A DNA stretch of 40,179 bases from Paramacrobiotus metropolitanus (Eukaryota; Tardigrada; Eutardigrada; Parachela; Macrobiotidae): assembly GCF_019649055.1 (NCBI RefSeq), contig NW_026570569.1:1-40179 (forward strand). Reading direction: 5' to 3'. Below the pieces are notes generated by a model, which did no database searches, was not told where the DNA came from, and saw nothing but the letters and a program-made list of their open reading frames with translations. Below are positions 1 through 7,300 of this stretch, one piece after another; within the stretch, counting starts at the first letter, position 1, and every line of letters begins with the position of its first letter. A program made the position numbers and the translations under genes.

Positions 1-108
1 GAGAAATATGATCGCCTCATCCATGTCTGGCGCAAGCAGTTCCTTTCCTTTCGTTGACTTTTTGACATTTCCACTTTCACTTTCCTTCTCCGGTGCTCTG
101 GTACTGGA

Positions 109-2655
109 TTATCCGTTGGCTGATCGTTCTGCTGCACTCTCGTCATTCCAGTGCCTCTGGTACTGGGATGACCTTCTTTTCCCCTTTTGTGTCAGCATTG
201 TCCGGTTTAATGTATTTTCAATCTCCTGCTGGATCACTTTCAACTGCTCAAATGTGGACAGTTCTTGTTGCGCTGTCTTTTTCCTTTCGTTTCCCGGTGC
301 CTCTGGTACTGGGATTAGCGTTTTATTAGCGGTTTGAGCATTTCCCGTCTGTGTTACAAGCTCGGTGACCTTTCCGACTTGAACTTTGGCGACTGGTTTC
401 GGGTCATCTTCCTTCTCTTCTTCTCCTTCAATATCCATCAGTACGAATTTCTTTTCCAGGAAGTCAAATCCCAGTAAGACCTGTACGTCGTCGCACTTCG
501 GTCGGACGTAGAAGGAATGTTCGCTAGTCTTTTTCCTTAAGGTCACCGGTGCTACGCAGTAATGTGTCACCATGAAGCCTGACGTTCCGCTAATTCCATT
601 TATCTTCACCAGTCTGTCTGGTGGCAATGGGAACATATGAAGTCCATTTTTCTCACAAAACGGTTTGCTGATCAGCGACGTCTCAGCGCCGGTGTCCAGC
701 ATTGCGTTGACCTTTATGTCTCCCACCTTCACTTCGTGTGTGTATGCTTCAATCCTTTTGGGCAATTTTCCGTTTTGAATCTTCAATGTGTGAATCTTGC
801 ACTTCACAGGGATTAACGATACTGGTCCCGGATCCATATCGGGAAGCACTTGCCCTTTCGCTGGAGTGCCATGACCTTTCAGTATCTCGCTCAGCTTATC
901 AATCCTGTGTGGCACGTCTGTTCGGACATCGTAAAATTCTCGAGTCTTTTTATTCGCTCCTTTTACAGACTTTTTATCTGTGGTGACCTTTTCGGCATTC
1001 TGCACTTGCTCTTTTGCTTTTGTGCAGTCCCCGTGACCTTTAGTCACTTCATTTATCGTCCGGTGGATCAGTTCTTCTTTGCGGGTATCATTTCGTTTAT
1101 CTCGCAGCTTCTCAATGACTTCACTTGTTATCTGTTCAGCCCGTTTCAATTCATCCTCTTCGCTGACTCTCTTGTCATCTGGTGACCTTTCATATGTAAC
1201 CATGTCGTATCCCTTTTGGGTCATCCATTCAATCACCTTTGCAGACACTTCATTATTCGTTTTCGTCGGGTCAATTTGCGAAGACATCCCATCTGTTCGG
1301 GCTGGTGACTTGTCATTGGCTTCCTGTTGCAGTGCTTGCGATAAGTCCCGTGACCTTTCAGCCGCGCTACTCTGTTGCGTTTGCGCCCTTTCATTTGACC
1401 ATCCTTTTTGTTCATTTTGCGCTAAGTCCTGTGACCTTTCATTGCGCTTTATGACAAATCCGCCATTTGTCAGCTTTTGTATGGGAACTTTTTCTCCATA
1501 ATTTAACGGTTTATCTTTCGGTGGTGCATTTCGCGAATCCTTCATATCGGTAAGTGTCTTCTTATATTCCTCTTCATTGAATACTGGGGCAGGGTTCGGT
1601 GACCTTTGCGTTGGTTTCCCGGTAACCAACTCTTCTAGTCTTTTTCTCTCATGTTGCGTTCGCAGTTCTCGCATGTCCCAGTAATCCTCTTGCGACATTC
1701 CCGCTTTCTGTTTCGCTTTTGGCGTTACGGGTATCCACATCCCGTGATTCCCCTTTGGTCTGTAGGCCACTTTTTGCCATATTTCCTTCTGTTGCAGTGT
1801 TACTGCGTCAACGAGTGAGTCATCGGAGTTCTGTTCGCTATTCTTTTGCTGCGCTGTTCGCAGTGTCAAGTCTGTTTCTTGACCTTTTAGCACGGCACTT
1901 TCACCGTGACCTTTAGCGTTTACAATTGCTCCTTGACCTTTCGCTTGAACTTTTCCAATGGAAAGTGACCTTTCATCTTTACTGCCATTCGGTTTATTGT
2001 TTTCTGCCAAATATTTCCGGAATTTCGCGTGTTGCTCGTCATCCATTTCTTCATGTCCGCAGTCACATTTTGTTCGTTGACAGTTTCCACTCGCAGTACC
2101 ATTCTGCGGTGATGACCTTTGATTCCGCAGCGCCTGTTGAATCTTCGCGTTTCTTTGTGCGCGTCGTTGCGCTAGCACTTCTTCGCTGCAATACGGTGAC
2201 CTTTCGTTTTGCTGCGCTGTTCGCAGTGTCGCGCTACCGTCACGACAATTTCCACTCGCAGTACCATTCTGCGGTGACCTTTGGTCCCGTTGTGCGTTTC
2301 CACTCGCAGTGCCATTCTGCGGTGACCTTTGATTCATTTGTACTGGTTTCCCGATAACCAGTTCCTTTTGCTGCTGTGGCGGCATCCATATAGCCGTTCT
2401 ATGTGGTTGCGGCATCCATATAGCCGGTCCACTTCCGTTTTGCGCTGACGGCATCCATATAGCCGTTCTCTGTGGTTGCGGCATCCATATAGCCGGTCCA
2501 CTTCCGTTTTGCGCTGACGGCATCCATCTAGCCGTTGCAGTGGTCACGTTCACTGCAGTACCATTCTGCAGTGGTGACCTTTCCGTTCCCTTTTTATCCG
2601 GTGGTTTAGGGTCGGGGCGATCAGTAGGCTCACCGGCGCCTACTGATCTTGCCCG
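109..2655 (-). CDS. retroelement protease (retropepsin) frame, with long repetitive N-terminal region
   Basis: This is the second large frame of an LTR-retrotransposon-like element, entered by a -1 frameshift at 2655-2661. The frame is open across the overlap, so no separate ATG is needed; the first in-frame GTG lies at 2553. Counted from there, an aspartic protease domain starts near residue 600, with the catalytic DTGAE motif (Asp about residue 620, codon at 694-696) and the C-terminal LLGFDFL signature. The first 500 residues are low-complexity and polar, rich in QNG and RSP repeats. The role is maturation cleavage of Gag and Pol. The frame stops at TAA 109-111, but the same frame is open again from there to the left edge, so Pol may continue out of the window. 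No reverse transcriptase is seen. A Ty3-like (Metaviridae) element is my best family guess. Confidence 0.85.
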   Translation of the reverse strand, partial: RARSVGAGEPTDRPDPKPPDKKGTERSPLQNGTAVNVTTATARWMPSAQNGSGPAIWMPQPQRTAIWMPSAQNGSGPAIWMPQPHRTAIWMPPQQQKELVIGKPVQMNQRSPQNGTASGNAQRDQRSPQNGTASGNCRDGSATLRTAQQNERSPYCSEEVLAQRRAQRNAKIQQALRNQRSSPQNGTASGNCQRTKCDCGHEEMDDEQHAKFRKYLAENNKPNGSKDERSLSIGKVQAKGQGAIVNAKGHGESAVLKGQETDLTLRTAQQKNSEQNSDDSLVDAVTLQQKEIWQKVAYRPKGNHGMWIPVTPKAKQKAGMSQEDYWDMRELRTQHERKRLEELVTGKPTQRSPNPAPVFNEEEYKKTLTDMKDSRNAPPKDKPLNYGEKVPIQKLTNGGFVIKRNERSQDLAQNEQKGWSNERAQTQQSSAAERSRDLSQALQQEANDKSPARTDGMSSQIDPTKTNNEVSAKVIEWMTQKGYDMVTYERSPDDKRVSEEDELKRAEQITSEVIEKLRDKRNDTRKEELIHRTINEVTKGHGDCTKAKEQVQNAEKVTTDKKSVKGANKKTREFYDVRTDVPHRIDKLSEILKGHGTPAKGQVLPDMDPGPVSLIPVKCKIHTLKIQNGKLPKRIEAYTHEVKVGDIKVNAMLDTGAETSLISKPFCEKNGLHMFPLPPDRLVKINGISGTSGFMVTHYCVAPVTLRKKTSEHSFYVRPKCDDVQVLLGFDFLEKKFVLMDIEGEEEKEDDPKPVAKVQVGKVTELVTQTGNAQTANKTLIPVPEAPGNERKKTAQQELSTFEQLKVIQQEIENTLNRTMLTQKGKRRSSQYQRHWNDESAAERSANG
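2381..2540 (-). repeat. 69-bp tandem repeat inside the protease frame
   Basis: Two nearly identical 69-bp units (2381-2449 and 2450-2518) plus a partial third (from 2519) lie near the start of the protease frame. The period is a multiple of three and encodes a 23-residue unit containing AIWMPSAQNGSG and AIWMPQP. The copies differ at only a few bases, so the duplication looks recent compared with the rest of the frame. Confidence 0.85.
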
Positions 2656-2661
2656 TTTCCC
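2619..2661 (-). promoter_or_regulatory. -1 programmed ribosomal frameshift signal
   Basis: Read on the minus strand, the heptamer GGGAAAC (2655-2661) sits in the 0 frame as G GGA AAC, the canonical X XXY YYZ arrangement. A 6-nt spacer (2649-2654) follows, then a perfect 11-bp stem, GATCAGTAGGC pairing with GCCTACTGATC, closed by an 8-nt loop. The stop codon of the zinc-knuckle frame (2640-2642) is inside the stem. The protease frame is exactly -1 to the zinc-knuckle frame and open through the overlap. The same heptamer is known from simian type D retrovirus gag-pro shifts. Only the frame relation and the structure are seen here; activity is inferred. Confidence 0.85.
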
Positions 2662-3221
2662 TGAACCGGCGCACTTCCTTGTTGCGCGCCTTGTACATTT
2701 CCTTGTACGTTTCCTTGTGAGCCGTCATTCACCGGGCTAGGATTCTGTCCGCCGCCATAATTTTGGCCACCACCCTGTTGGTAGTTTCCTTGGCCGCCTC
2801 CATTTCCACCGCCTCGGTTGCCGTTCCAATTTCCGCGGCCGAAGCCTCTGTTCCTTCCTCTAAAGCCGCCGCGGCCGAAGCCACCACGGCCGTAGCCGCC
2901 ATTTTGGCCGCTGCCATTTCCATTTCCCTGCTGATTCGGGAAGTTCGCTTTGTGCTGATACCACTGGGCGATGATATCATATCCGTTTGCCACTGCTTGG
3001 CGCCAACCACCCAGTCCGCGCAATCGTTGCCATTCTCTGAAGGCAAACAGATTCGGGTTCTGTTCCGGGGGTGTGTTCGCGAACTTGCATCCTTGCGTCT
3101 GGTGGTTGCCATACATACAGTATTGGCACATCTGCGCGTTGTTCGCCACCCATCCGTCGATCATCTGGAATTTGTATTCCGTTCGTGACCCTTGCTGACC
3201 TTGCTGATTCTGGAAGTTATT
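2640..3221 (-). CDS. zinc-knuckle (nucleocapsid-like) extension of Gag
   Basis: This frame follows the Gag stop codon in the same reading frame; 19 codons separate the TAG from the first internal ATG (3164). It carries a perfect CX2CX4HX4C zinc knuckle (CQYCMYGNHQTQGC) about 30 residues in, then a long Gly/Asn/Gln/Arg-rich tail with RGG-like repeats, as expected for an RNA-binding nucleocapsid. It ends at TAG 2640-2642, inside the frameshift hairpin. Expression requires either readthrough of the upstream TAG or internal initiation; otherwise the stop is a lesion in this copy. Confidence 0.8.
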   Translation of the reverse strand, partial: NNFQNQQGQQGSRTEYKFQMIDGWVANNAQMCQYCMYGNHQTQGCKFANTPPEQNPNLFAFREWQRLRGLGGWRQAVANGYDIIAQWYQHKANFPNQQGNGNGSGQNGGYGRGGFGRGGFRGRNRGFGRGNWNGNRGGGNGGGQGNYQQGGGQNYGGGQNPSPVNDGSQGNVQGNVQGAQQGSAPVQGNGQDQ

Positions 3222-3224
3222 CTA
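3222..3224 (-). other. in-frame amber stop between Gag body and zinc knuckle
   Basis: A single TAG interrupts an otherwise continuous frame: upstream is the Gln/Gly/Asn-rich Gag tail, and downstream the same composition resumes and leads into the zinc knuckle. Bases after the stop are AATAAC, which is not one of the well-known strong readthrough contexts. It may be a point mutation in this copy or a leaky stop. Confidence 0.8.
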
Positions 3225-6200
3225 ATTTCCTCTGTTAGGTTGGAAATAACCTTGACCTTGACCTTGACCTTGGTTTTGGAAGTTCCCTTGACCTCCGTTC
3301 CAGTTTCCGTTTCCATAGCCATTTCCCCCAAAATTTCCGTTGCCCATTCCTTGTTGTGGTAGCCCTACATTCATAGGGGCCATATTCTGTGGTGCCGGTG
3401 GGGCCACGTTCTGAGGTGCCGGTCTCACCTGAGCCGCCGCTTGTATCGCCGCCACCATCGCATACGTTATTGGCTGCCCCGTCTGACTGTCGATAAAGGT
3501 CACCTTTTCTGTGACCTCTCTGGCCGGAGCTTCTCGGTATTCAACCGGTTGCTGGACCGGTACTGCCGCAATCCTTTGTTGTGGCACATTTTCGACTTGG
3601 CCTTGACGGATGGTGACGTATTCCTGATTGCGTTGACCTTTTGGCGCTTTGTACTTTTCTTCACCCGTTGCCCAGTGTCTGAAGAAATCCTTTACATCGG
3701 TTGGCGTTCTACACTTTTGTGTACGCAATGCCTTGTAGAGTTCGTTGTCCACTCTACATCCTTCGATTAAGAAGCCCACTGCTTGTTTTTCCGTAATAAT
3801 CCGTTTTGCTTTGAACCGCATCATCGCCTGGTAGTATTGATCAAGCGATTCTTTTCCGAGTTCGAATTTTCTTGCGTAGGCCTCACGTAAGCCCAAGACT
3901 TCTTCGTCTCTATCACCGTATTCGTCTTTAAATTTGTCCATCCATTCTGTGACTGAATATTCAATCCCGTCTTCCGATGCGATATCTTTTTCACTTTCAA
4001 ACCAGGTTTTAGCAGGACCTTTCACCGCACTGGCTATCTCGATCATGATTTGATCGTCGGTGAGCTGGTAAGTTCTTTGAGTGTCTTTCACCAGCCTTGT
4101 CCAACCATTCACCGTGTCGCGACTGCCATCAAAGGTCACGAGTGGCGTTTTTCGGGCCATAGAGTTGAGTGCTTTCGCTAATGCGAAGCCTCCTCTCGGG
4201 TCTTCTTCTTCCTCGCTACTTCCCTCTTCGTTTGTATTTCGCCTCTCTTTTGCGTAGCGGGACTTCCTTGGGCGCTCTTGGCGACTCGATGGTCTGTCTC
4301 GGTGTCCTTCGTCGATGAACACGTTCGTTTCGATGTGTGGGGGAAACTGTGAAGGGTCACCCCGGCTCATATGCGGGTAACTTTCCGATGGTGGCTCTTT
4401 GTCTTCTTTGACCTTTTCGCCGTTTCTTTCGTTTTTCACGCTCCCTTTACCGGTACCGGTTCGTGGCGGCATTTCAAAGTGAAAACTTTTGCCCGCGCCC
4501 GTTTCGTGTGTCTTACTGTAACTGGGCGGCGGTGATTCCACCGTTGCCGTTCTGACTCCGTATTGCAACAGCTGTTCGTCTTTGTGTTTATTTGACATAT
4601 TGAGAGCCTTATTCTCGTCCTCGAGACGTCTGATTTTCAAATCCGATTGCTCTTTCTCGACTCTCAAGTCCTGATTTTCCTGGTTGACCTTTAACATGTG
4701 ATGGTGGAGCTGGAACGTTTTCTCCTGAACGACCTTTTCAGTGTTGTTCTCCACCTTTTTGATGTATTCTGCCAACTGGGTCACTTCTCCTTCCAACTTT
4801 GTGTATTCTTCGGCTGCTGCTTTCAGCTGGTTCTTTGTCTGGGTGACTTCATCTTCTCTTGTCATCACCGTCTGGGTCATGTCAATCAGCTCCGTGTTGA
4901 GCTTTATGACCTCCTGTGTCTTCTGGTGGACTGTTTGTTGCCACTCCTTGTCTTTCCGTTCGAGCGTCGTAACCAATACGTCTAGACGGAGTGCTTGGCG
5001 CTCCCAGTTCATACCTTGTTCGGCTATTTTCTTGGCGGCTTCTTTCAGCTCATCGTTTTCTTCCATGACCTTTTTGTTCTCTTCTGTCGCCTGTCTTATC
5101 TCGTTCTTCAGCCGTGCACCTTCGGTGGCTGTAAGGTCCCTCAGGTCCTTAGCCGCTTGGACGGCTTCATCAGCTCTTTTCTGATGACCTTTCGATTCCC
5201 TTTGCAGTATTCCGATGTCCTCTTCCCGCTGCTTTAGTTCGTTTCTGAGCTTAAACACCTCGTTAGTGTTTGTCAACAATCGCTGAGAGGCTTCAGCGAG
5301 TTTGGTCGCGTATTCGTCCCTCTTAGCTTCAGCTTCGGTGACCTTTTGTTTCAATGAGTCACATTCGTCCTTCAATTCGGCTAAGTGCCGTGACCTTTCT
5401 GCTGATTCCTCTGACATACTCTCGTTGAGGTCACTGGCTGCAAGATGACCTTCCATTTCTCTGTCATCTACCATTTTCAAATATTCTTCCGCCATTTCCT
5501 TTTGTTTTTCGTATTTCACCTTCCATTCCTCTGCCGTACTCTCCAAATAACCCCGTTGCTGTTCCATCTCGAATAACCGGGTCTCGAGTGATACCAGTCT
5601 CTCTTGGTATTCCTGTTTTCTTTTCGCCATGTGACCTTCCTTAGCGTCAAGTTCACTTTCCAGATCTTGGACGCGTTTCCTCAGTGCCAACGTAGGGCTA
5701 TTCGGTGACGGCGGTCGTACATTTATGACCTTTCCAGTTTGTGTCCGTTCAATTAGGTGTTGAGGTATGTCCTTAAAAGGGGTCATCTCTTCAGCACGGT
5801 CGGCTTGTCTCATCGCAGACTGGAAGGACATATTCATCGTTGTGTCATCGTCCGTGAAATACGATTCATTGGATTCATCTGAGACCATTGGAGTTGCCCA
5901 AAGGTCATCGTCTGCCGTTTGATCATTCAGTGAAAGGTCATCCAGTCTCAGTTCAGCCAGTTCTCCTTTGGTGACCTTTGTGTTTCCAATATCCATTTGA
6001 GCCAGGTTTACATTCTTATCCTGCTCATCAATTCCGACAGTGGTAGCATCCAACTGTGATGCTCCGACTGCTTCCACTTCCTTTTTTGTGGTTCCATCCT
6101 CCCCAGTGACCTTTGTCTGGTTCATCGGTTCACTTCCCGTCGCAGACGCGGGAGTGTGCTTCTGGTCGTCACTGGAACTCTCCTGGTTGGCGACCGCCTC

Positions 6201-6407
6201 GAGCGCCTTCTGATAAGTGCTATCAGAGCCTCGCGAATCCTTCTTCTCGAATGCTTTGGGCGCTCGAGTGTTCCGCTCATGTCCGACTGGACGTGAGTAT
6301 GTGTGCAAGTCTTTTTTGTACGGGTTTGGTGCGCCTTGCTGTGAGCTGCGGGAGCTTGTGCTTCCCTGGCTGCCAGTAGATGTTGGCTGTTCGTTGTCTT
6401 TGTCCAT
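3222..6407 (-). CDS. retroelement Gag polyprotein with long coiled coil
   Basis: A 1061-residue Gag-like protein. Residues 1 to about 200 are acidic and low-complexity. Residues about 230-660 form a long heptad-type coiled coil rich in Glu, Lys, Gln and Leu. Around residues 750-930 lies a retrotransposon-Gag core (VTFDGS, then a conserved Trp, KGPAKTWF, and a helical region containing LGLREAYARKFELG). The C-terminal tail is Gln/Asn/Gly-rich with repeated GQ. ATG 6405-6407 has a purine at -3. Usual Ty3-like Gags are a few hundred residues, so the coiled-coil half is an unusual expansion. The role is capsid assembly around element RNA. The zinc knuckle is missing from this frame and lies beyond the in-frame stop. 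Confidence 0.85.
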   Translation of the reverse strand: MDKDNEQPTSTGSQGSTSSRSSQQGAPNPYKKDLHTYSRPVGHERNTRAPKAFEKKDSRGSDSTYQKALEAVANQESSSDDQKHTPASATGSEPMNQTKVTGEDGTTKKEVEAVGASQLDATTVGIDEQDKNVNLAQMDIGNTKVTKGELAELRLDDLSLNDQTADDDLWATPMVSDESNESYFTDDDTTMNMSFQSAMRQADRAEEMTPFKDIPQHLIERTQTGKVINVRPPSPNSPTLALRKRVQDLESELDAKEGHMAKRKQEYQERLVSLETRLFEMEQQRGYLESTAEEWKVKYEKQKEMAEEYLKMVDDREMEGHLAASDLNESMSEESAERSRHLAELKDECDSLKQKVTEAEAKRDEYATKLAEASQRLLTNTNEVFKLRNELKQREEDIGILQRESKGHQKRADEAVQAAKDLRDLTATEGARLKNEIRQATEENKKVMEENDELKEAAKKIAEQGMNWERQALRLDVLVTTLERKDKEWQQTVHQKTQEVIKLNTELIDMTQTVMTREDEVTQTKNQLKAAAEEYTKLEGEVTQLAEYIKKVENNTEKVVQEKTFQLHHHMLKVNQENQDLRVEKEQSDLKIRRLEDENKALNMSNKHKDEQLLQYGVRTATVESPPPSYSKTHETGAGKSFHFEMPPRTGTGKGSVKNERNGEKVKEDKEPPSESYPHMSRGDPSQFPPHIETNVFIDEGHRDRPSSRQERPRKSRYAKERRNTNEEGSSEEEEDPRGGFALAKALNSMARKTPLVTFDGSRDTVNGWTRLVKDTQRTYQLTDDQIMIEIASAVKGPAKTWFESEKDIASEDGIEYSVTEWMDKFKDEYGDRDEEVLGLREAYARKFELGKESLDQYYQAMMRFKAKRIITEKQAVGFLIEGCRVDNELYKALRTQKCRTPTDVKDFFRHWATGEEKYKAPKGQRNQEYVTIRQGQVENVPQQRIAAVPVQQPVEYREAPAREVTEKVTFIDSQTGQPITYAMVAAIQAAAQVRPAPQNVAPPAPQNMAPMNVGLPQQGMGNGNFGGNGYGNGNWNGGQGNFQNQGQGQGQGYFQPNRGN
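3250..3273 (-). repeat. triple TCAAGGTCA-type direct repeat in the Gag tail
   Basis: On the minus strand AAGGTCA is repeated head to tail with a 6-bp period (plus strand TTGACC repeats), giving overlapping TCAAGGTCA sites that encode a GQGQGQ run. TCAAGGTCA is the classic extended half-site of FTZ-F1 and ERR type nuclear receptors. Whether it is bound is unknown; the repeat is seen directly. Confidence 0.7.
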
Positions 6408-6482
6408 GTTGATCGGATAACTTGGACGCCCCTGTCAATTGTTCTCACGCACACGTTATTGTATGGTTTATTCACTTGTCCT

Positions 6483-6997
6483 AAAGGTCACTTTGTACTT
6501 CGAAATTTTTCTAAGTCCCTGTTAAAGGTCACTTTTCGGTTGAAAAAATTCGACTAAGTCCCGTTTAAAGGTCACTTTTCCGATAAAAAGTTCGAGAGAT
6601 TTGCCCTAAAGGTCACTTTTCGGACAAAACTTCGAGAGCGTTTTTCACAGTTCAGAACACGTTTACGAATGAAATCCTACAGCTGCTGATGTCGCTGTAC
6701 TACTAATCAACTCAATTTCAGCTTCGTTAAAAGGTCACTTTTGGTCAATTTCAGGTCTTAAAGGTCACCTTTACGTTTAATTTATTCGGTTCCAACTTTT
6801 TAGTAAAGGTCACTTTCCAAAGTCAAAGGTCACTTTCTGGTCTTAAAGGTCACTTTCAAACTCAATTTAGCTCAAAGGTCACTTTCGTACTCAATTTCTG
6901 TCAAAAAGGTCACTTTCCGACCTAATTTTAATCAAAGGTCATCTTTCCTTTGTCTCAACTTAAAGGTCACTTTCCAGCTCAATTTTATCAAAGGTCA
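6483..6997 (+). repeat. leader array of 14 AAAGGTCA(CTTT) octamers
   Basis: Fourteen exact AAAGGTCA octamers start at 6483, 6524, 6567, 6608, 6730, 6760, 6805, 6825, 6845, 6874, 6905, 6934, 6962 and 6990, mostly extended to AAAGGTCACTTT. All are in plus orientation, opposite to the element's transcription. Spacing is irregular, 20-122 bp. AAAGGTCA is the published NBRE half-site bound by NR4A/DHR38-type nuclear receptors. The array lies between the putative promoter and the Gag ATG, so it would be 5' untranslated leader or part of the LTR. Confidence 0.9.
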
Positions 6998-7175
6998 CTT
7001 TTCCTTTCAAATATCTCTTCTCGATTCAGATTTCTCGTTACTGTTCAAGTTCAACGGAAAATCCCCATTCAAGTTGTTTACTTCGTTCCTATTGGTCCGC
7101 TAGCTCAAAATGTTCAGTTCAAATTTCGACCAATCGGAGCTCAGATAACTGACCAATCACGTTAATCCGTTTAAA

Positions 7176-7300
7176 TTTTATATAAGCCTGACGTCACGGT
7201 CAACGGCCAGACGTGCGTGCCGTGCGCAAAACTCCGCCTACGTCTATGCTCAGCTCAGTACGGACCAATGAAAATTAAAAATTTCACCGTCTATCCAATC
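7176..7300 (-). promoter_or_regulatory. putative retroelement promoter (TATA, CRE, CCAAT boxes)
   Basis: Read on the minus strand there is a TATATAAAA box (7176-7184), just upstream of it a perfect CRE palindrome TGACGTCA (7189-7196), and further upstream two inverted CCAAT boxes (near 7264 and 7295). Transcription would start near 7150 and run through the octamer leader into Gag. This is probably the U3 part of the 5' LTR. The LTR ends cannot be fixed because the 3' LTR lies outside the window. Confidence 0.5.

Larger units (their letters stand above)
366..6115. repeat. dispersed AAAGGTCA octamers across the retroelement ORFs
   Basis: About 30 exact AAAGGTCA octamers occur through the Gag and protease frames, most extended to AAAGGTCAC. 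Nearly all are in the coding (minus) orientation. By hand I place them near 367, 868, 967, 1035, 1185, 1345, 1431, 1600, 1882, 1906, 1935, 1970, 2116, 2200, 2275, 2325, 2576, 3635, 4414, 4686, 5066, 5186, 5340, 5392, 5747, 5974 and 6106. A few lie in the plus orientation (near 3498, 4133, 5901 and 5935). They fall in all three codon phases, encoding RS, KGH/KGQ or KVT. A random 8-mer would be expected about 0.2 times here on both strands. Confidence 0.9.

Noticed and set aside
1079-1501. Plus-strand frames of 100-150 codons across 700-5240
   Set aside because: They are shadows of the minus-strand protease and Gag frames; their Ser/Phe-rich content is the complement of polar codons.
6408-6480. 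Primer binding site and LTR end just upstream of Gag
   Set aside because: No TGG-starting stretch convincingly complementary to a tRNA 3' end was seen, and the 3' LTR is outside the window for comparison.
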